From the NCBI RefSeq assembly GCF_011806575.1, contig NZ_JAATOO010000001.1, forward strand, positions 248,001 to 312,000: a stretch of DNA of 64,000 nt, in the 5' to 3' direction. A program made the position numbers and the translations under genes. Under the pieces are notes generated by a model. It was not told the origin of the DNA. It did not search any database and worked only from the letters and a program-made list of their open reading frames with translations. Origin of the DNA: Vibrio hepatarius. GTDB lineage: Bacteria; Pseudomonadota; Gammaproteobacteria; Enterobacterales; Vibrionaceae. Below are positions 28,729 through 37,882 of the stretch, piece after piece. Position 1 is the stretch's first letter. Each line of letters opens with the position of its first letter.

Positions 28729-31700
28729 GATGACGCCTCCTCTAACTTAGCGTTTGTTTCAGTTGATGGTTGTTCGTCTTTGTACGCTAAGCGATACAAT
28801 GCTGGCATCACAAACAGAGACAATACCGTAGCCGCTGCCAAGCCACCGATAATGGTTGCTGCCATTTGGTCAAACAACAGGTCCGTCAGCAGTGGAATCA
28901 TACCCAGAGCAGTAGTCAACGCGCCCATAGAGATCGCCATAGTACGGTTAACCGTCGCCTCTTTAATCGCATCAGACAAACTCATGCCATTGGCTCTTTC
29001 CAGCTCGATTTGGTCCATGAGTACAATACCGTTTTTAATGATCATCCCCGTCAGCGTGATGGCACCGATAATCGCCATGAAACCGAACGGTTTATCAAAC
29101 CCAAGCAAAGCAAACGCTGCGCCTGACGCCGCTAGTGGCAAGGTCGCCAAGATAATGATTGGCTGCTTAAAGCCGTTAAACATCGCCACCAAGATGATCA
29201 CCATGATTAACATCGCTTTCGGCTGCTGCTTCATAATGTCAGTGACGGACTTGTTCTCATCATAATATTCACCACCCCACTCCATGCTGTAGCCTGCTGG
29301 TAGCTCGATGGCTTCAATTTGATCTTTAATCGCGTTTCTTACGTTTGCTGGTGTCGTGTCGCGACTAACACCTGCCTGTACTGTGATGGTTTTCACTCGG
29401 TCACGACGCCAGATCATGCTTTCTTCGGTCACCAATTCAAATCCGTCAACGACCTGACCTAGTGGCACACTGTTAAAGCCAATCAGAGAACGAACAGGCA
29501 GTGTTTCCAGCGATGCCATGTTCTGTGACGTAGCACGTAGGTGGATTGGGATAAGCTCATCGTTAAGATTCATTTGTCCCAGTGGCATACCGTCTGACGC
29601 GCGTTTTAGTGCAAAGGCAACATCGGCACGGTTAATACCCGCGTGGCGCATCTTGTCTTGGTTTAAGATTGGCTTGAGCACTTTGCTCTCTTGGCGCCAA
29701 TCATCACGGATGTATTTTGCATCGGCTTGTGAAGCAAAGATTACTTTCGCTTGTGCTGCTAACTCATGCAGTACGGCTTCGTCAGGCCCAGAGAAACGTG
29801 CTTCAACCGCAAACTTGTCTTTTGTTGCCAACTTCAGAGCACGGAAGCGTGGCTCTGCGTCAGGAAACTCTTGCTTTAACCATTCATCACCACGGGCAAC
29901 CAAAGTGCTGATGCTCGGGTAGTCGACGGTATTAATCAACACCTGACCATAAGCAGGATCTAGCGGCTCTGGTTCTACCGTTACCGAGAAACGAGGTGCG
30001 CTCGTACCAACATAACTAGAGATATTTTTCACCTCTGGCTGCGCTACTAACCATTCTTCGACTTTGCGCATATCCGCTGAAGTCTGTTCAATTTTTGCGC
30101 CATTCGGTAACCAGTAGTCTAAGAACACGATCGCGCGGTCTGATTGCGGAAGAAAGTTCACCGCAACGGCAGGGATCACCAATGCTGTGGCAATGATTAA
30201 CGGAACCAAAGCCGATAACGCTCTACGCGGATTATCCACCGTCCAGAAAACCAGCTTCTTGTAACGACTCGGTTTTACTTCTTCATTGACCGCTTTAGGT
30301 TTAATGAACATCCAAGACATCAGCACGGTGAACGTCATCGCCACAATCCAAGAGAGCAGCAGTGACGACGCCATGATGTCGAAGACGGAACTCGCAAATT
30401 CAGCCGAGTCTGTTTTAGAGAACAATACCGGGCTCGCACCCATGATCGCGATGACTGTTGCACCGAGTAACGGGATGGCAGTTTCTTTAACCGAGTCAAT
30501 CGCAGCTCTCGTACGTTCGATACCTTTGTTGAGCTTCACTATCATCATGTCGGTAATAACAATCGCGTTATCCACCAGCATGCCGAGAGCCAAAATGAAA
30601 GTGCCGAGAGAAACACGGTGCAAGTCGATACCCGCAATGTTCATGTAGCTTAGCGTGAGCAAAATAGTCAGCAGCAAACTCGCACCAACAATTGTCGCAC
30701 TCTTAAAGCCCATAAACACCAGTAGGACAACGAACACGATCGCGACACTTTCAAGCAGGTTTCCGACAAAAGCATCGATAGACTTTTGGACTTCTTCCGG
30801 TTGGTACGCGACAGCAGAAATATCGACACCTAGTGGTAGCGTCTGCTGAAAATTCGCGATGATTTCTTGAATCGTATCGCCGAGAGAAACAACATTGATA
30901 CCTTGTACCGGACTGACCGCCAAAGTAACCGCAGGTTCACCGTTGTAACGATTTTCCGACAATGCAGGCGTTTGATAACCCATTGAGATATCCGCGATAT
31001 CCCCTAAGCGAATTAAACCAGAACCTAAGTCACCCGACCCACCATTGATTACCAGATTACGAATATCTTCCAAAGACTGAAATTCACTGGTTTGCGCGAT
31101 ACGAATACGTTCAGTACCCGCATCGAATTTACCCGCTTCAAACGTAGTATTTTGCGAGTTCAACTGGTTCCAAACTTGCGCGATAGACAAACCGTACTGC
31201 GCCAAACGTTCATCAGGCATGTCGATGTTGACTACGCGTGGTTGAACACCGTGTAACTCGATTTTCTTAATCCCATCTACGGCTTTGATCTGGCGTTGTA
31301 GCTCTTCCGCGTAACGGCGCAATTCTTCTGGCGCGGCGTCTTCACTATGGATAGAGAAAAGCATGCCATACACTTCTGAGAACTCGTCTTGAACGATGCT
31401 GATCTGCGCCGATGACGGTAATTGCAGTTTTACATCGTCCACTTTGCGTCTTAGCAAGTCCCACTGTTGGGGCAATGCTTTGGAGTTGAGACTCTCTTTT
31501 AAGTCAACAAACACCATCGACATGCCCGGACGCGACAACGAACGCAAACGTTCTAACTCTGCCATTTCTTGCAGTTTCGTCTCGACGGTGTCCGTCACTT
31601 GTTGTTCGACTTCTTCGGCAGAGGCGCCCGGATAAAGCGTCACCACAACCGCTGTCTTAACCGTAAAGCTAGGGTCTTCCAATTTACCCAGGTCAAAGTA

Positions 31701-31787
31701 TGAATAAACGCCAGCAATCGCGCTAAGGACGATAAAGAACAATACGAACTTGCGCTGACGAATAGCGAATTCAGCTAAATTGATCAT
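28725..31787 (-). CDS. RND-family efflux permease
   Basis: A 1020-residue inner-membrane proton-driven pump with the AcrB-like two-fold plan: helix 1 near residues 14-32, a large porter loop, helices 2-6 (about 330-500) and the repeat in the second half. Motifs include VDNAIVITDMMIVKLNKGIE and GMIIKNGIVLMDQIELERANG. The aliphatic Ala/Ile-rich start (MINLAEFAIRQRKFVLFFIV) and the overall divergence from AcrB suggest the subfamily of less studied pumps present in several copies in vibrios. The substrate is unknown. It is coupled to its adaptor (11-bp gap) and channel (overlap). Confidence 0.93.
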   Translation of the reverse strand: MINLAEFAIRQRKFVLFFIVLSAIAGVYSYFDLGKLEDPSFTVKTAVVVTLYPGASAEEVEQQVTDTVETKLQEMAELERLRSLSRPGMSMVFVDLKESLNSKALPQQWDLLRRKVDDVKLQLPSSAQISIVQDEFSEVYGMLFSIHSEDAAPEELRRYAEELQRQIKAVDGIKKIELHGVQPRVVNIDMPDERLAQYGLSIAQVWNQLNSQNTTFEAGKFDAGTERIRIAQTSEFQSLEDIRNLVINGGSGDLGSGLIRLGDIADISMGYQTPALSENRYNGEPAVTLAVSPVQGINVVSLGDTIQEIIANFQQTLPLGVDISAVAYQPEEVQKSIDAFVGNLLESVAIVFVVLLVFMGFKSATIVGASLLLTILLTLSYMNIAGIDLHRVSLGTFILALGMLVDNAIVITDMMIVKLNKGIERTRAAIDSVKETAIPLLGATVIAIMGASPVLFSKTDSAEFASSVFDIMASSLLLSWIVAMTFTVLMSWMFIKPKAVNEEVKPSRYKKLVFWTVDNPRRALSALVPLIIATALVIPAVAVNFLPQSDRAIVFLDYWLPNGAKIEQTSADMRKVEEWLVAQPEVKNISSYVGTSAPRFSVTVEPEPLDPAYGQVLINTVDYPSISTLVARGDEWLKQEFPDAEPRFRALKLATKDKFAVEARFSGPDEAVLHELAAQAKVIFASQADAKYIRDDWRQESKVLKPILNQDKMRHAGINRADVAFALKRASDGMPLGQMNLNDELIPIHLRATSQNMASLETLPVRSLIGFNSVPLGQVVDGFELVTEESMIWRRDRVKTITVQAGVSRDTTPANVRNAIKDQIEAIELPAGYSMEWGGEYYDENKSVTDIMKQQPKAMLIMVIILVAMFNGFKQPIIILATLPLAASGAAFALLGFDKPFGFMAIIGAITLTGMIIKNGIVLMDQIELERANGMSLSDAIKEATVNRTMAISMGALTTALGMIPLLTDLLFDQMAATIIGGLAAATVLSLFVMPALYRLAYKDEQPSTETNAKLEEASS

Positions 31788-31797
31788 GGATTCGCAC

Positions 31798-32883
31798 CTA
31801 CAGGGTCTTAATGGTTAGATTTGGGGTGAAATCACCCTCACTCAGGTAGTGACTGCCGCTGATGACAACATAATCACCTTGAGCAAAATTACCGGTCACG
31901 CAGGCTTGGTACGCATCGATAGACTCAAGGTTTACCGATTCTTCATGCACGACTTCATCACGTACAACGTTGACGTGTAAGCTGGCTTTTTCACCAATCA
32001 GAGCAGAATATGGGAAACAGTGGCTAGACGCGTGCGGCGCAAACTGCGTATTGACCGTCACCGCTTTACCGTTGAAAAGTTCAGCAGATGCGGAATCAAC
32101 ATCTAACGTGACAGTGTAGGTTTGTTTTAATAGATGTTTCTTAGGTGCGATTTCACTCACCACCGCTTGATACGGTTGATCTGAGCCGTACCATGTTAGT
32201 GAAGCACTCTGACCTAGCGTGAAATCTTGGATCATATTTTCAGGTACATCGATATCGACTTCCCAGTTACCGTCTTGTTGCAGCGTAACGACCGAGAAAC
32301 CCGGTGAGGTTTGCTCAAACTGCTCGACATTCACTTCACCGATAATGCCAGAGAACGGCGCGCGCAGCTCGGTATACCCCAACGCATCTTTTGCACGCTG
32401 GATATTCTTCTCGACCACTTTCACTGCCGATACACTGCGCTCGTAACTGCTGATTGCACGGTCTAAGTTCACGCTTGCAATCGCATCATCTGACGTCGCT
32501 TGCTTTACGCGCTTCAATTCGGCTTTCGCTAACTTGTAAGAAGATCTCGCTTCTAACATGCGCGCCTCAAGCTCATCGAGTGACACTTGATAATCATGTG
32601 GGTCCAAACGAGCAATGACTTGCCCACGCTCCACATAGTCGCCTTTGTTGACCAAGACGCTTGATACAGTACCCGGTACACGGAAAGAGAGTTCGGCGAT
32701 CTCTTTTGCTTCAACAATCCCGCTGAATGATTTGTTTAGTGCGCGGTTGTCGCCATCAACTTCAATCACTTGGATTGGACGTGACGCAGTCGTTGAGTCT
32801 TCAAGAGGCTCTTGTGTTTGGTTACAACCAAACAAAGCGAGTGCAACGGTACTTAGCGCTGCTGTTTTTATAATGTGATTCAT
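31798..32883 (-). CDS. RND efflux periplasmic adaptor lipoprotein
   Basis: A 361-residue membrane-fusion protein with lipobox LFGC (Cys20). The order is typical: beta-barrel/lipoyl parts flanking a coiled-coil hairpin (about residues 95-170, LDELEARMLEARSSYKLAKA) and the lipoyl half GYTELRAPFSGIIGEVNVE. It links the permease to the outer-membrane factor. A GGAG site sits nine bases before the ATG. A perfect 10-bp inverted repeat overlaps that ATG (see the separate entry), so expression of the operon may be controlled at this point. Confidence 0.93.
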   Translation of the reverse strand: MNHIIKTAALSTVALALFGCNQTQEPLEDSTTASRPIQVIEVDGDNRALNKSFSGIVEAKEIAELSFRVPGTVSSVLVNKGDYVERGQVIARLDPHDYQVSLDELEARMLEARSSYKLAKAELKRVKQATSDDAIASVNLDRAISSYERSVSAVKVVEKNIQRAKDALGYTELRAPFSGIIGEVNVEQFEQTSPGFSVVTLQQDGNWEVDIDVPENMIQDFTLGQSASLTWYGSDQPYQAVVSEIAPKKHLLKQTYTVTLDVDSASAELFNGKAVTVNTQFAPHASSHCFPYSALIGEKASLHVNVVRDEVVHEESVNLESIDAYQACVTGNFAQGDYVVISGSHYLSEGDFTPNLTIKTL

Positions 32884-32915
32884 AAGATAGCTCCATAAGT
32901 TCGGCGCTATCTTAT
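32882..32915 (-). promoter_or_regulatory. 10-bp inverted repeat over the adaptor start codon
   Basis: ATAAGATAGC (32882-32891) and GCTATCTTAT (32906-32915) are perfect arms with a 14-base spacer. On the mRNA the 3' arm includes the first two bases of the adaptor AUG, and the GGAG site lies at its edge. As RNA it would hide the start; as DNA it could be a repressor operator covering a TATAAG-like -10 element. Confidence 0.55.
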
Positions 32916-32917
32916 AA

Positions 32918-32932
32918 TTGTACAGTGTTCAA
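32918..32932. promoter_or_regulatory. Candidate LysR box of the efflux operon
   Basis: TTGTACAGTGTTCAA has TTG/CAA ends and a T-N11-A core, the usual LysR recognition form. It is 35 bases upstream of the adaptor start and 57 bases after the LysR gene stop, fitting control by that regulator. Confidence 0.4.
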
Positions 32933-32988
32933 ATAATTACTCTTCTACATGAATCACTGTCATGAATACTATGACAATAAAATTTAAC

Positions 32989-33870
32989 CTAAACGAGTTT
33001 GGGGATTTCTTCGATGAGCTTTTTGATCAGCAAGCGGCTAGCTTGGCTAAGCGTTTTAGGTTGTGGGTAGAGTAACCATCCAGGCTCTTGTGTTAGGGTC
33101 AATTCGGTAAGTATTTGCACTAACGCGCCACTTTCAAGCTCTTTGCGGATCAGCAATTTGGGAACAAAGCTAATACCACGGTCGAGCACCGTCGCGTTCT
33201 TTACAAAACCGATGTTATTGGAAATCAGTTTAGGGTGCAGTTCAACACTCTCTTCCTGAAACTGCCAAACATTGTCGACTTCACCACTCGGCCAGCGAGA
33301 ACAAACAATATGATGATCTTTCAACTCTTGAACGGTTTTAGGTTCACCAAACGTTTTTAGATAATTTGGCGACGCGACGATACATTTATCCAACATCAAT
33401 AGTTTGCGCGCGACTAAGTCAGAGTCAAAAAGCTCACCGCCATGAAAGGCGATGTCCAGCCCCTGTTTGAACATATCGGTGAATCCATTATTGATATTGC
33501 GAATATCGAGTTCAACATGAGGATACTTATCTTGGAAATTGAACAATATCGGCTGCACCAGTTCATAGGTTTCTGGTAATAGGCCGATTTTAATCTTGCC
33601 ACGAACTTCGTTGTTTTTGTTGCTCACTTGCTCATTGGCAAAGTCCAAAAGATCAACGGCTTTTTGCAGGTTCTCAACATACCCTTCTCCGCTAGTCGTT
33701 AACGACAAGCTACGCGTTGTGCGATGGAACAATGGCGTACCCAGTGATTGTTCCAGCTCACCGATACGTCGACTTACGTTTGCCCGAGGGAGATCTAGCG
33801 CGTTTGCCGCCGCGGTAAAGCTTCCCAGTTCAACCACTTTCAAGAACAACTTGAGGTCATCTACTTTCAT
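32989..33870 (-). CDS. LysR-family regulator next to the efflux operon
   Basis: A 293-residue regulator with an N-terminal winged helix (FLKVVELGSFTAAANALDLPRANVSRRIGELEQSLG) and a C-terminal effector domain of the type seen in the CrgA/AaeR-like branch. It is codirectional with and immediately upstream of the RND efflux operon (105-bp gap), so it most likely controls it. The ribosome site before ATG 33870 is weak. The inducer is unknown. Confidence 0.9.
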   Translation of the reverse strand: MKVDDLKLFLKVVELGSFTAAANALDLPRANVSRRIGELEQSLGTPLFHRTTRSLSLTTSGEGYVENLQKAVDLLDFANEQVSNKNNEVRGKIKIGLLPETYELVQPILFNFQDKYPHVELDIRNINNGFTDMFKQGLDIAFHGGELFDSDLVARKLLMLDKCIVASPNYLKTFGEPKTVQELKDHHIVCSRWPSGEVDNVWQFQEESVELHPKLISNNIGFVKNATVLDRGISFVPKLLIRKELESGALVQILTELTLTQEPGWLLYPQPKTLSQASRLLIKKLIEEIPKLV

Positions 33871-34060
33871 TTAATTATCAACCTGTAGATATAAGTTGGC
33901 ATAAATGTGAACTATTCGTTTTGTTTTAGCAAGGTGACAGATCGATTGGTTTAGTGATTGATGAAAAATGATACAGCGCGACAATACGAACAATCTGATG
34001 TGCGTGTTAACTATTCGACGGACAGAGCAAGGGCAATAACAGACATTACGCCTGCTATGG

Positions 34061-34483
34061 TTAACCAAAGCTCATTGTGTATTCTGGTTGGTTGGTGTGC
34101 TCATCGGCTTGCTCACTAATCACTGTGAAGCCCTGAGACAAATAGAACTGGTAACTGGCGTGGTTTTGTTTGTAGACAGACAGCGTAAGCTGATCTCGTT
34201 GTTGCTTGGCATGGTCGAGCAATTGCTTACCAAACCCTTGCCCTTGACGCTCAGGCGACACGAATATCGCTGCCAAGTTACTTTCATAGAGCGCGTAAAA
34301 GCCAACAACTTCACCTCGATATTCAAACACATAAACATCAGAAGCAGGTAGATAGATTTCGCGCATGCTACCGAGTTGCGATTGCCAAAACTCTGCTGAC
34401 ACAAAGTCATGCGCTTTCACTGACGCGGTCAACCATATATTTAATACAGATTCAGTATCATTCTCGGTATAGTTTCTAATCAT
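34061..34483 (-). CDS. GNAT-family N-acetyltransferase (YjaB-like)
   Basis: A 140-residue acetyltransferase with the acetyl-CoA loop in VSPERQGQGFGKQLLDHAK (Q/R-x-x-G-x-G/A form) and the C-terminal NHASYQFYLSQGFTV. The N-terminal ASVKAHDFVSAEFW resembles YjaB of E. coli. The substrate is not predictable. It is followed on the same strand, after a 190-bp gap, by the efflux-linked LysR gene, with no evidence of cotranscription. Confidence 0.85.
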   Translation of the reverse strand: MIRNYTENDTESVLNIWLTASVKAHDFVSAEFWQSQLGSMREIYLPASDVYVFEYRGEVVGFYALYESNLAAIFVSPERQGQGFGKQLLDHAKQQRDQLTLSVYKQNHASYQFYLSQGFTVISEQADEHTNQPEYTMSFG

Positions 34484-34524
34484 GGTTTCGCTCTGAATTA
34501 CCTGTTGCCGTTAGGGTGTGTTGA

Positions 34525-34839
34525 CTAGCTATAAAACACAGCCAACCAAACAGTAATCTCGCCTGGTGCAGTGCTCTGGACTTTGTGTTTGACGCCAGCG
34601 TTGATATTGATGTGGTCACCTTCGCAAAGCGTCACCGTTCGTCCATCCTCAAACTCTAAAACGCCTTGCCCTTTCAGTACCAAGACCCACTCATTTTCAC
34701 GTTGGTCATACCAACCGACGTCAGGTGAACTATGACCATAAGAAAGAATCCGTTCTATACGAAGATTACCTGTAGAAACAATATCTTCAAATATCTCGTC
34801 GGGAAGTGATTCTGGCAGGTTAGCGTAGAGGTTCGTCAA
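34525..34839 (-). CDS. Small cupin-domain protein
   Basis: A single-domain cupin of 104 residues with the two conserved parts (GWYDQRENEWVLVLKGQGVLEFEDG and LCEGDHININAGVKHKV), which carry the usual His and Glu metal ligands. Function is unknown; the family includes sugar-binding and metal-dependent enzymes. I choose the TTG at 34839, because AAGGGAGGA stands just ahead of it. A longer frame reaches another TTG at 34863 without a ribosome site. Confidence 0.8.
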   Translation of the reverse strand: MTNLYANLPESLPDEIFEDIVSTGNLRIERILSYGHSSPDVGWYDQRENEWVLVLKGQGVLEFEDGRTVTLCEGDHININAGVKHKVQSTAPGEITVWLAVFYS

Positions 34840-34876
34840 AACGTCCTCCCTTGTAATTGACAAAAACGTACTCGTT

Positions 34877-35029
34877 TTATACCAAATATAACCTTAGGCA
34901 ACCACCTAACAGTAAAAACGCAACGGCTACCCAAACGGCAGATGTCAGCGACAATATCCAAGTACGGCTGTACTTATAATTGAAAAAGTAGGCTGCAATT
35001 AAATCCCCGCATAAGGCGCTACACGCCAA
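34877..35029 (-). CDS. Possible 50-residue two-helix membrane protein or gene remnant
   Basis: A frame of 50 codons ending at TAA (34877-34879) encodes a strongly membrane-like peptide: a first hydrophobic stretch LACSALCGDLIAAYFF, a polar turn NYKYSRT, and a second helix WILSLTSAVWVAVAFLLLGG ending CLRLYLV. The only candidate start is a TTG at 35029, with no ribosome site, just after the terminator of the GH4 gene. It may therefore be the tail of a decayed gene. I recognise no family. Confidence 0.35.
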   Translation of the reverse strand: MACSALCGDLIAAYFFNYKYSRTWILSLTSAVWVAVAFLLLGGCLRLYLV

Positions 35030-35034
35030 GCAAA

Positions 35035-35067
35035 TAAAAAGCCGCGTTCAGGTTGAAAGGCGGCTTT
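35035..35067 (-). terminator. Terminator of the GH4 gene
   Basis: AAAGCCGC and GCGGCTTT form an 8-bp stem with a 14-base loop. On the minus strand it is followed by five T residues, about 18 bases beyond the stop at 35085. Confidence 0.75.
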
Positions 35068-35084
35068 ACAACTAGACTCGACAA

Positions 35085-36398
35085 TTAACGAAATTGTGGC
35101 ATGTAATCTAAATTAGCTTCGATGGTTTCTTGTAGCGCCTTGTCCAGAATTGTACCCGTAGTCACTAATGGATTTAGTATTAATGCCCGGTGTGCTGCAT
35201 TTCGATCACCAGTTACTGCGGCTTCTACTGTCAACGACTCAAACTCTTTCATCAATTGAATCAAACGCAACGTGTCGGTTGGAAACGGTGCTACGCTAAG
35301 TGGCACTGGCCCGGCCTGAGTAATTATACAACTCACTTCTACCGTGCAATCATCTGGTAAACCGCTTATCGAACCGTTGTTGAGTGTATTGACATGCATA
35401 ATAGTGCGTTTGTCATTGTATATAGAACTCATCAACTCACACGCTGCTTCTGAATAATATTGTCCGCCTCGTTTTTCTAGCTCTTGCGGCTTTTCATTCA
35501 GCTCTGGGTTGCGATAGATATCGAATAGACGCTTTTCCATCGCCTTCACCACTTCACCACGCGTACCTTCGCCATTCGCTTCTTCCATTTCCTGCTGCAT
35601 AATATCTTCGCTGGTGTAGTAATAACGTAGGTATGCACAAGGGATCATCCCCATGTTGCGAAGCAGTTCCGAAGGCCACTCAAATGGCGGAATATTCTGT
35701 GGTACCAATGGGTCATTGCCGGACAAGATCTCTTCCACTACCTCTTGCAATTTATCGCGACCGTCATGCAAAATCTGACGCGCCCAAATAAAATGGTTAA
35801 GACCTGCCACCTGTAAGACAAAGTCTTTTTCATCCGCATTTAGCATCTCCGCGATACCTTTTTGCATGATCACCGGAACGTTACACAAGCCTACCGCTTT
35901 GACTTTCGTGTGTTTCAAGATAGCTTCTGTCACCATGCCAGACGGGTTAGTAAAGTTCAGCAACCAGGCGTCCGGACACAATTCTTCCATTTCTTTGCAA
36001 ATCTCTAAGGCAATAGGAATCGTACGACATGCGTTTGCAAACCCACCAAGTCCATTCGTTTCTTGTCCTATCATTCCGTACTTAAGTGAAATTCTTTCAT
36101 CACGAATACGTCCTTCAAGGCAACCCGCGCGGAACTGAGAACAAACAAAATCCGCACCTTCTAAGGCAGGCTTACGTTCCAGAGTGACATGGACATCAAT
36201 ATGGGACATGTTGTTTTTTGCCAACATTCGACGGGTTAAGTCACCGATGATGCTGACTTTTTCCGCACCATCTTCGATATCCACCAGCCAAAGCTCACTG
36301 ATAGGCAACTCGTGATTACGTTTGATCAGGCCTTCAATAAGCTCCGGGGTATAGCTTGAGCCTGCACCAATGATAGTAATTTTTAGATTCTTGTTCAT
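35085..36398 (-). CDS. Family GH4 6-phospho-glycosidase
   Basis: A 437-residue NAD+- and Mn2+-dependent hydrolase, probably a 6-phospho-beta-glucosidase, that acts on sugars phosphorylated during PTS uptake. The Rossmann motif GAGSSYTPE (residues 11-19) and the metal ligands Cys172 (LCNVP) and His202 (GLNHF) are present, as is NFTNPSG. I place the start at ATG 36398 (MNKNLKITIIG); the frame is open to 36458. No PTS gene is nearby, so the substrate must enter by another locus. A divergent LysR gene probably controls it. Confidence 0.9.
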   Translation of the reverse strand: MNKNLKITIIGAGSSYTPELIEGLIKRNHELPISELWLVDIEDGAEKVSIIGDLTRRMLAKNNMSHIDVHVTLERKPALEGADFVCSQFRAGCLEGRIRDERISLKYGMIGQETNGLGGFANACRTIPIALEICKEMEELCPDAWLLNFTNPSGMVTEAILKHTKVKAVGLCNVPVIMQKGIAEMLNADEKDFVLQVAGLNHFIWARQILHDGRDKLQEVVEEILSGNDPLVPQNIPPFEWPSELLRNMGMIPCAYLRYYYTSEDIMQQEMEEANGEGTRGEVVKAMEKRLFDIYRNPELNEKPQELEKRGGQYYSEAACELMSSIYNDKRTIMHVNTLNNGSISGLPDDCTVEVSCIITQAGPVPLSVAPFPTDTLRLIQLMKEFESLTVEAAVTGDRNAAHRALILNPLVTTGTILDKALQETIEANLDYMPQFR

Positions 36399-36481
36399 TG
36401 TGATGTTTCTCGTCATGGATAAGATAATTTGATTTAAAACCACCACCATAGACTTCACAAACGAAAGGAATCTTGCTATGC

Positions 36482-36496
36482 ATTAGCTAGATTAAT
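36482..36496. promoter_or_regulatory. Candidate LysR box between the GH4 and LysR genes
   Basis: ATTAGCTAGATTAAT has ATTA/TAAT arms and a T-N11-A core. It lies 17 bases before the LysR start and within the divergent promoter region. Confidence 0.4.
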
Positions 36497-36512
36497 CTAT
36501 AAAGAGTACCTC

Positions 36513-37457
36513 ATGGACCGCACACAACAAATACTTGCTAACATGTATACTTTCTCCGTCGCAGGTAAATGCTTAAGTTTCACTAAAGCAGCGGAAGAAT
36601 TGTTCATCACTCAGGGAGCGGTCAGCCAACGCATTAAATTGTTAGAGAAACAGCTTGGGTTTAGTTTGTTTGTTCGTATGACACGTAAACTCGAACTGAC
36701 CAAAGAGGGTGAACGATTACTGCACGCTTTAAACCAATCATTTGACATGATTTTTTCTGAGCTGGAAGACATCAAATTTAATGAGTTGCGCGGAGAGTTA
36801 TACATCGGCGCCGCACCAACGTTTGCACAACGCTGGCTTTTGCCAAAGCTGCCTGAGTTCCAAAGATTATATCCCAACCTGAATATCAAGCTTAGAGTAA
36901 AAGCGAGCAGACTCGACTTCCAACACGAACCCGTAGACGTCGCGATTTACTATAGCGGTAGCGAACATCCGGGCTTTTATCACCAAAGGTTGTTTGATGA
37001 AGTACTACTTCCTGTGTGTAGCCCTGAGTATTTCAAAGTCCATTTAGCCAGCAAAGATCAGATAGCAGACCAATTAGCTATCGCAACGTTTATCCATTGC
37101 ACAGAATCTTTGGAAGCAAGTGAACCCAGTCAAGAATGGAAAATTTGGCTAGAAAACCAAAACAACGAAGGCTTAAAGTCACTCAATGTGATGAATAAGA
37201 CCTACATTTTTAACCACGCCGACATGGCAATTATCGCCGCAAAAAATAACATGGGTATTGGCATCGCACGTGAGTCTTTGGTTAGAGACAGCCTCAACGC
37301 TGGCGAGTTAGTCGCCCCGTTTGAACCGGTCAAATCAGGACGAGGTTATGACTTAATTTGTCTTAATGGACAGCAACTCAGACCGAAAAATGCTGCGTTT
37401 ATTGAATGGCTGAAAGAACAACTCACTCAGGACATACAGGCGATGAACGCTCATTAA
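36513..37457 (+). CDS. LysR-family regulator (DsdC/GcvA-like)
   Basis: A 314-residue regulator with helix-turn-helix FSVAGKCLSFTKAAEELFITQGAVSQRI and an effector domain with the DsdC/GcvA-type phrases FVRMTRKLELTKEGERLLHAL and VDVAIYYSG. It is divergent from the GH4 gene, 114 bp apart, so it is the likely regulator of that gene. Despite its resemblance to the D-serine regulator DsdC, no D-serine gene is adjacent. Confidence 0.88.
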   Translation: MDRTQQILANMYTFSVAGKCLSFTKAAEELFITQGAVSQRIKLLEKQLGFSLFVRMTRKLELTKEGERLLHALNQSFDMIFSELEDIKFNELRGELYIGAAPTFAQRWLLPKLPEFQRLYPNLNIKLRVKASRLDFQHEPVDVAIYYSGSEHPGFYHQRLFDEVLLPVCSPEYFKVHLASKDQIADQLAIATFIHCTESLEASEPSQEWKIWLENQNNEGLKSLNVMNKTYIFNHADMAIIAAKNNMGIGIARESLVRDSLNAGELVAPFEPVKSGRGYDLICLNGQQLRPKNAAFIEWLKEQLTQDIQAMNAH

Positions 37458-37489
37458 ACCGCATTGTCCAGATTAAAGTGCCCTATCAC

Positions 37490-37521
37490 AAAAAAGAAGC
37501 GACAATAGCCGCTTCTTTTTG
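37490..37521. terminator. Bidirectional terminator after the LysR gene
   Basis: GAAGCG and CGCTTC form a stem flanked by AAAAA and TTTTT, giving T runs on both strands. It can end the rightward LysR and the leftward TRAP/GYD operon transcript. Confidence 0.75.
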
Positions 37522-37543
37522 TTCAAGAGTTTTGTGAGCTTGT

Positions 37544-37879
37544 TTAGTCTTCTTGAGGCGCTTGATACGCCAAGGAGCCTGCTAGCTTCATCGCTTCGAC
37601 ACCTTTTTCGAATGAGATCATTGGCGTTATATGGAAATGACGCAATCCACCACCAGCCATTGCCGCCATGGAAAACGCTTTGATGTGCACGTGGTCTGGC
37701 ATTTCAATCACCGCGATTGAATCATACTCACCAAACGAGATCCAACTGCCAATGAACTTACCGCCCATCTTTTCCACAATGGGAATCATACTGCTTAGAC
37801 GATTCTCAGGATGTTTAACCAAACCCGCCATCGCTTCTGCAGTAAAGGCCACTTGAACCAAATAGGTTTCTAACGCCAT
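37544..37879 (-). CDS. GYD-domain protein
   Basis: A 111-residue ferredoxin-like-fold protein. The GYD-family motif is visible as SWISFGEYDSIAVIEMPD, with a Gly-rich later strand MAAMAGGGLRHFHITP. The family function is unknown. It is the last gene of the TRAP-OsmC operon, with only three bases between it and the osmC-like stop. Confidence 0.82.
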   Translation of the reverse strand: MALETYLVQVAFTAEAMAGLVKHPENRLSSMIPIVEKMGGKFIGSWISFGEYDSIAVIEMPDHVHIKAFSMAAMAGGGLRHFHITPMISFEKGVEAMKLAGSLAYQAPQED

Positions 37880-37882
37880 CGC

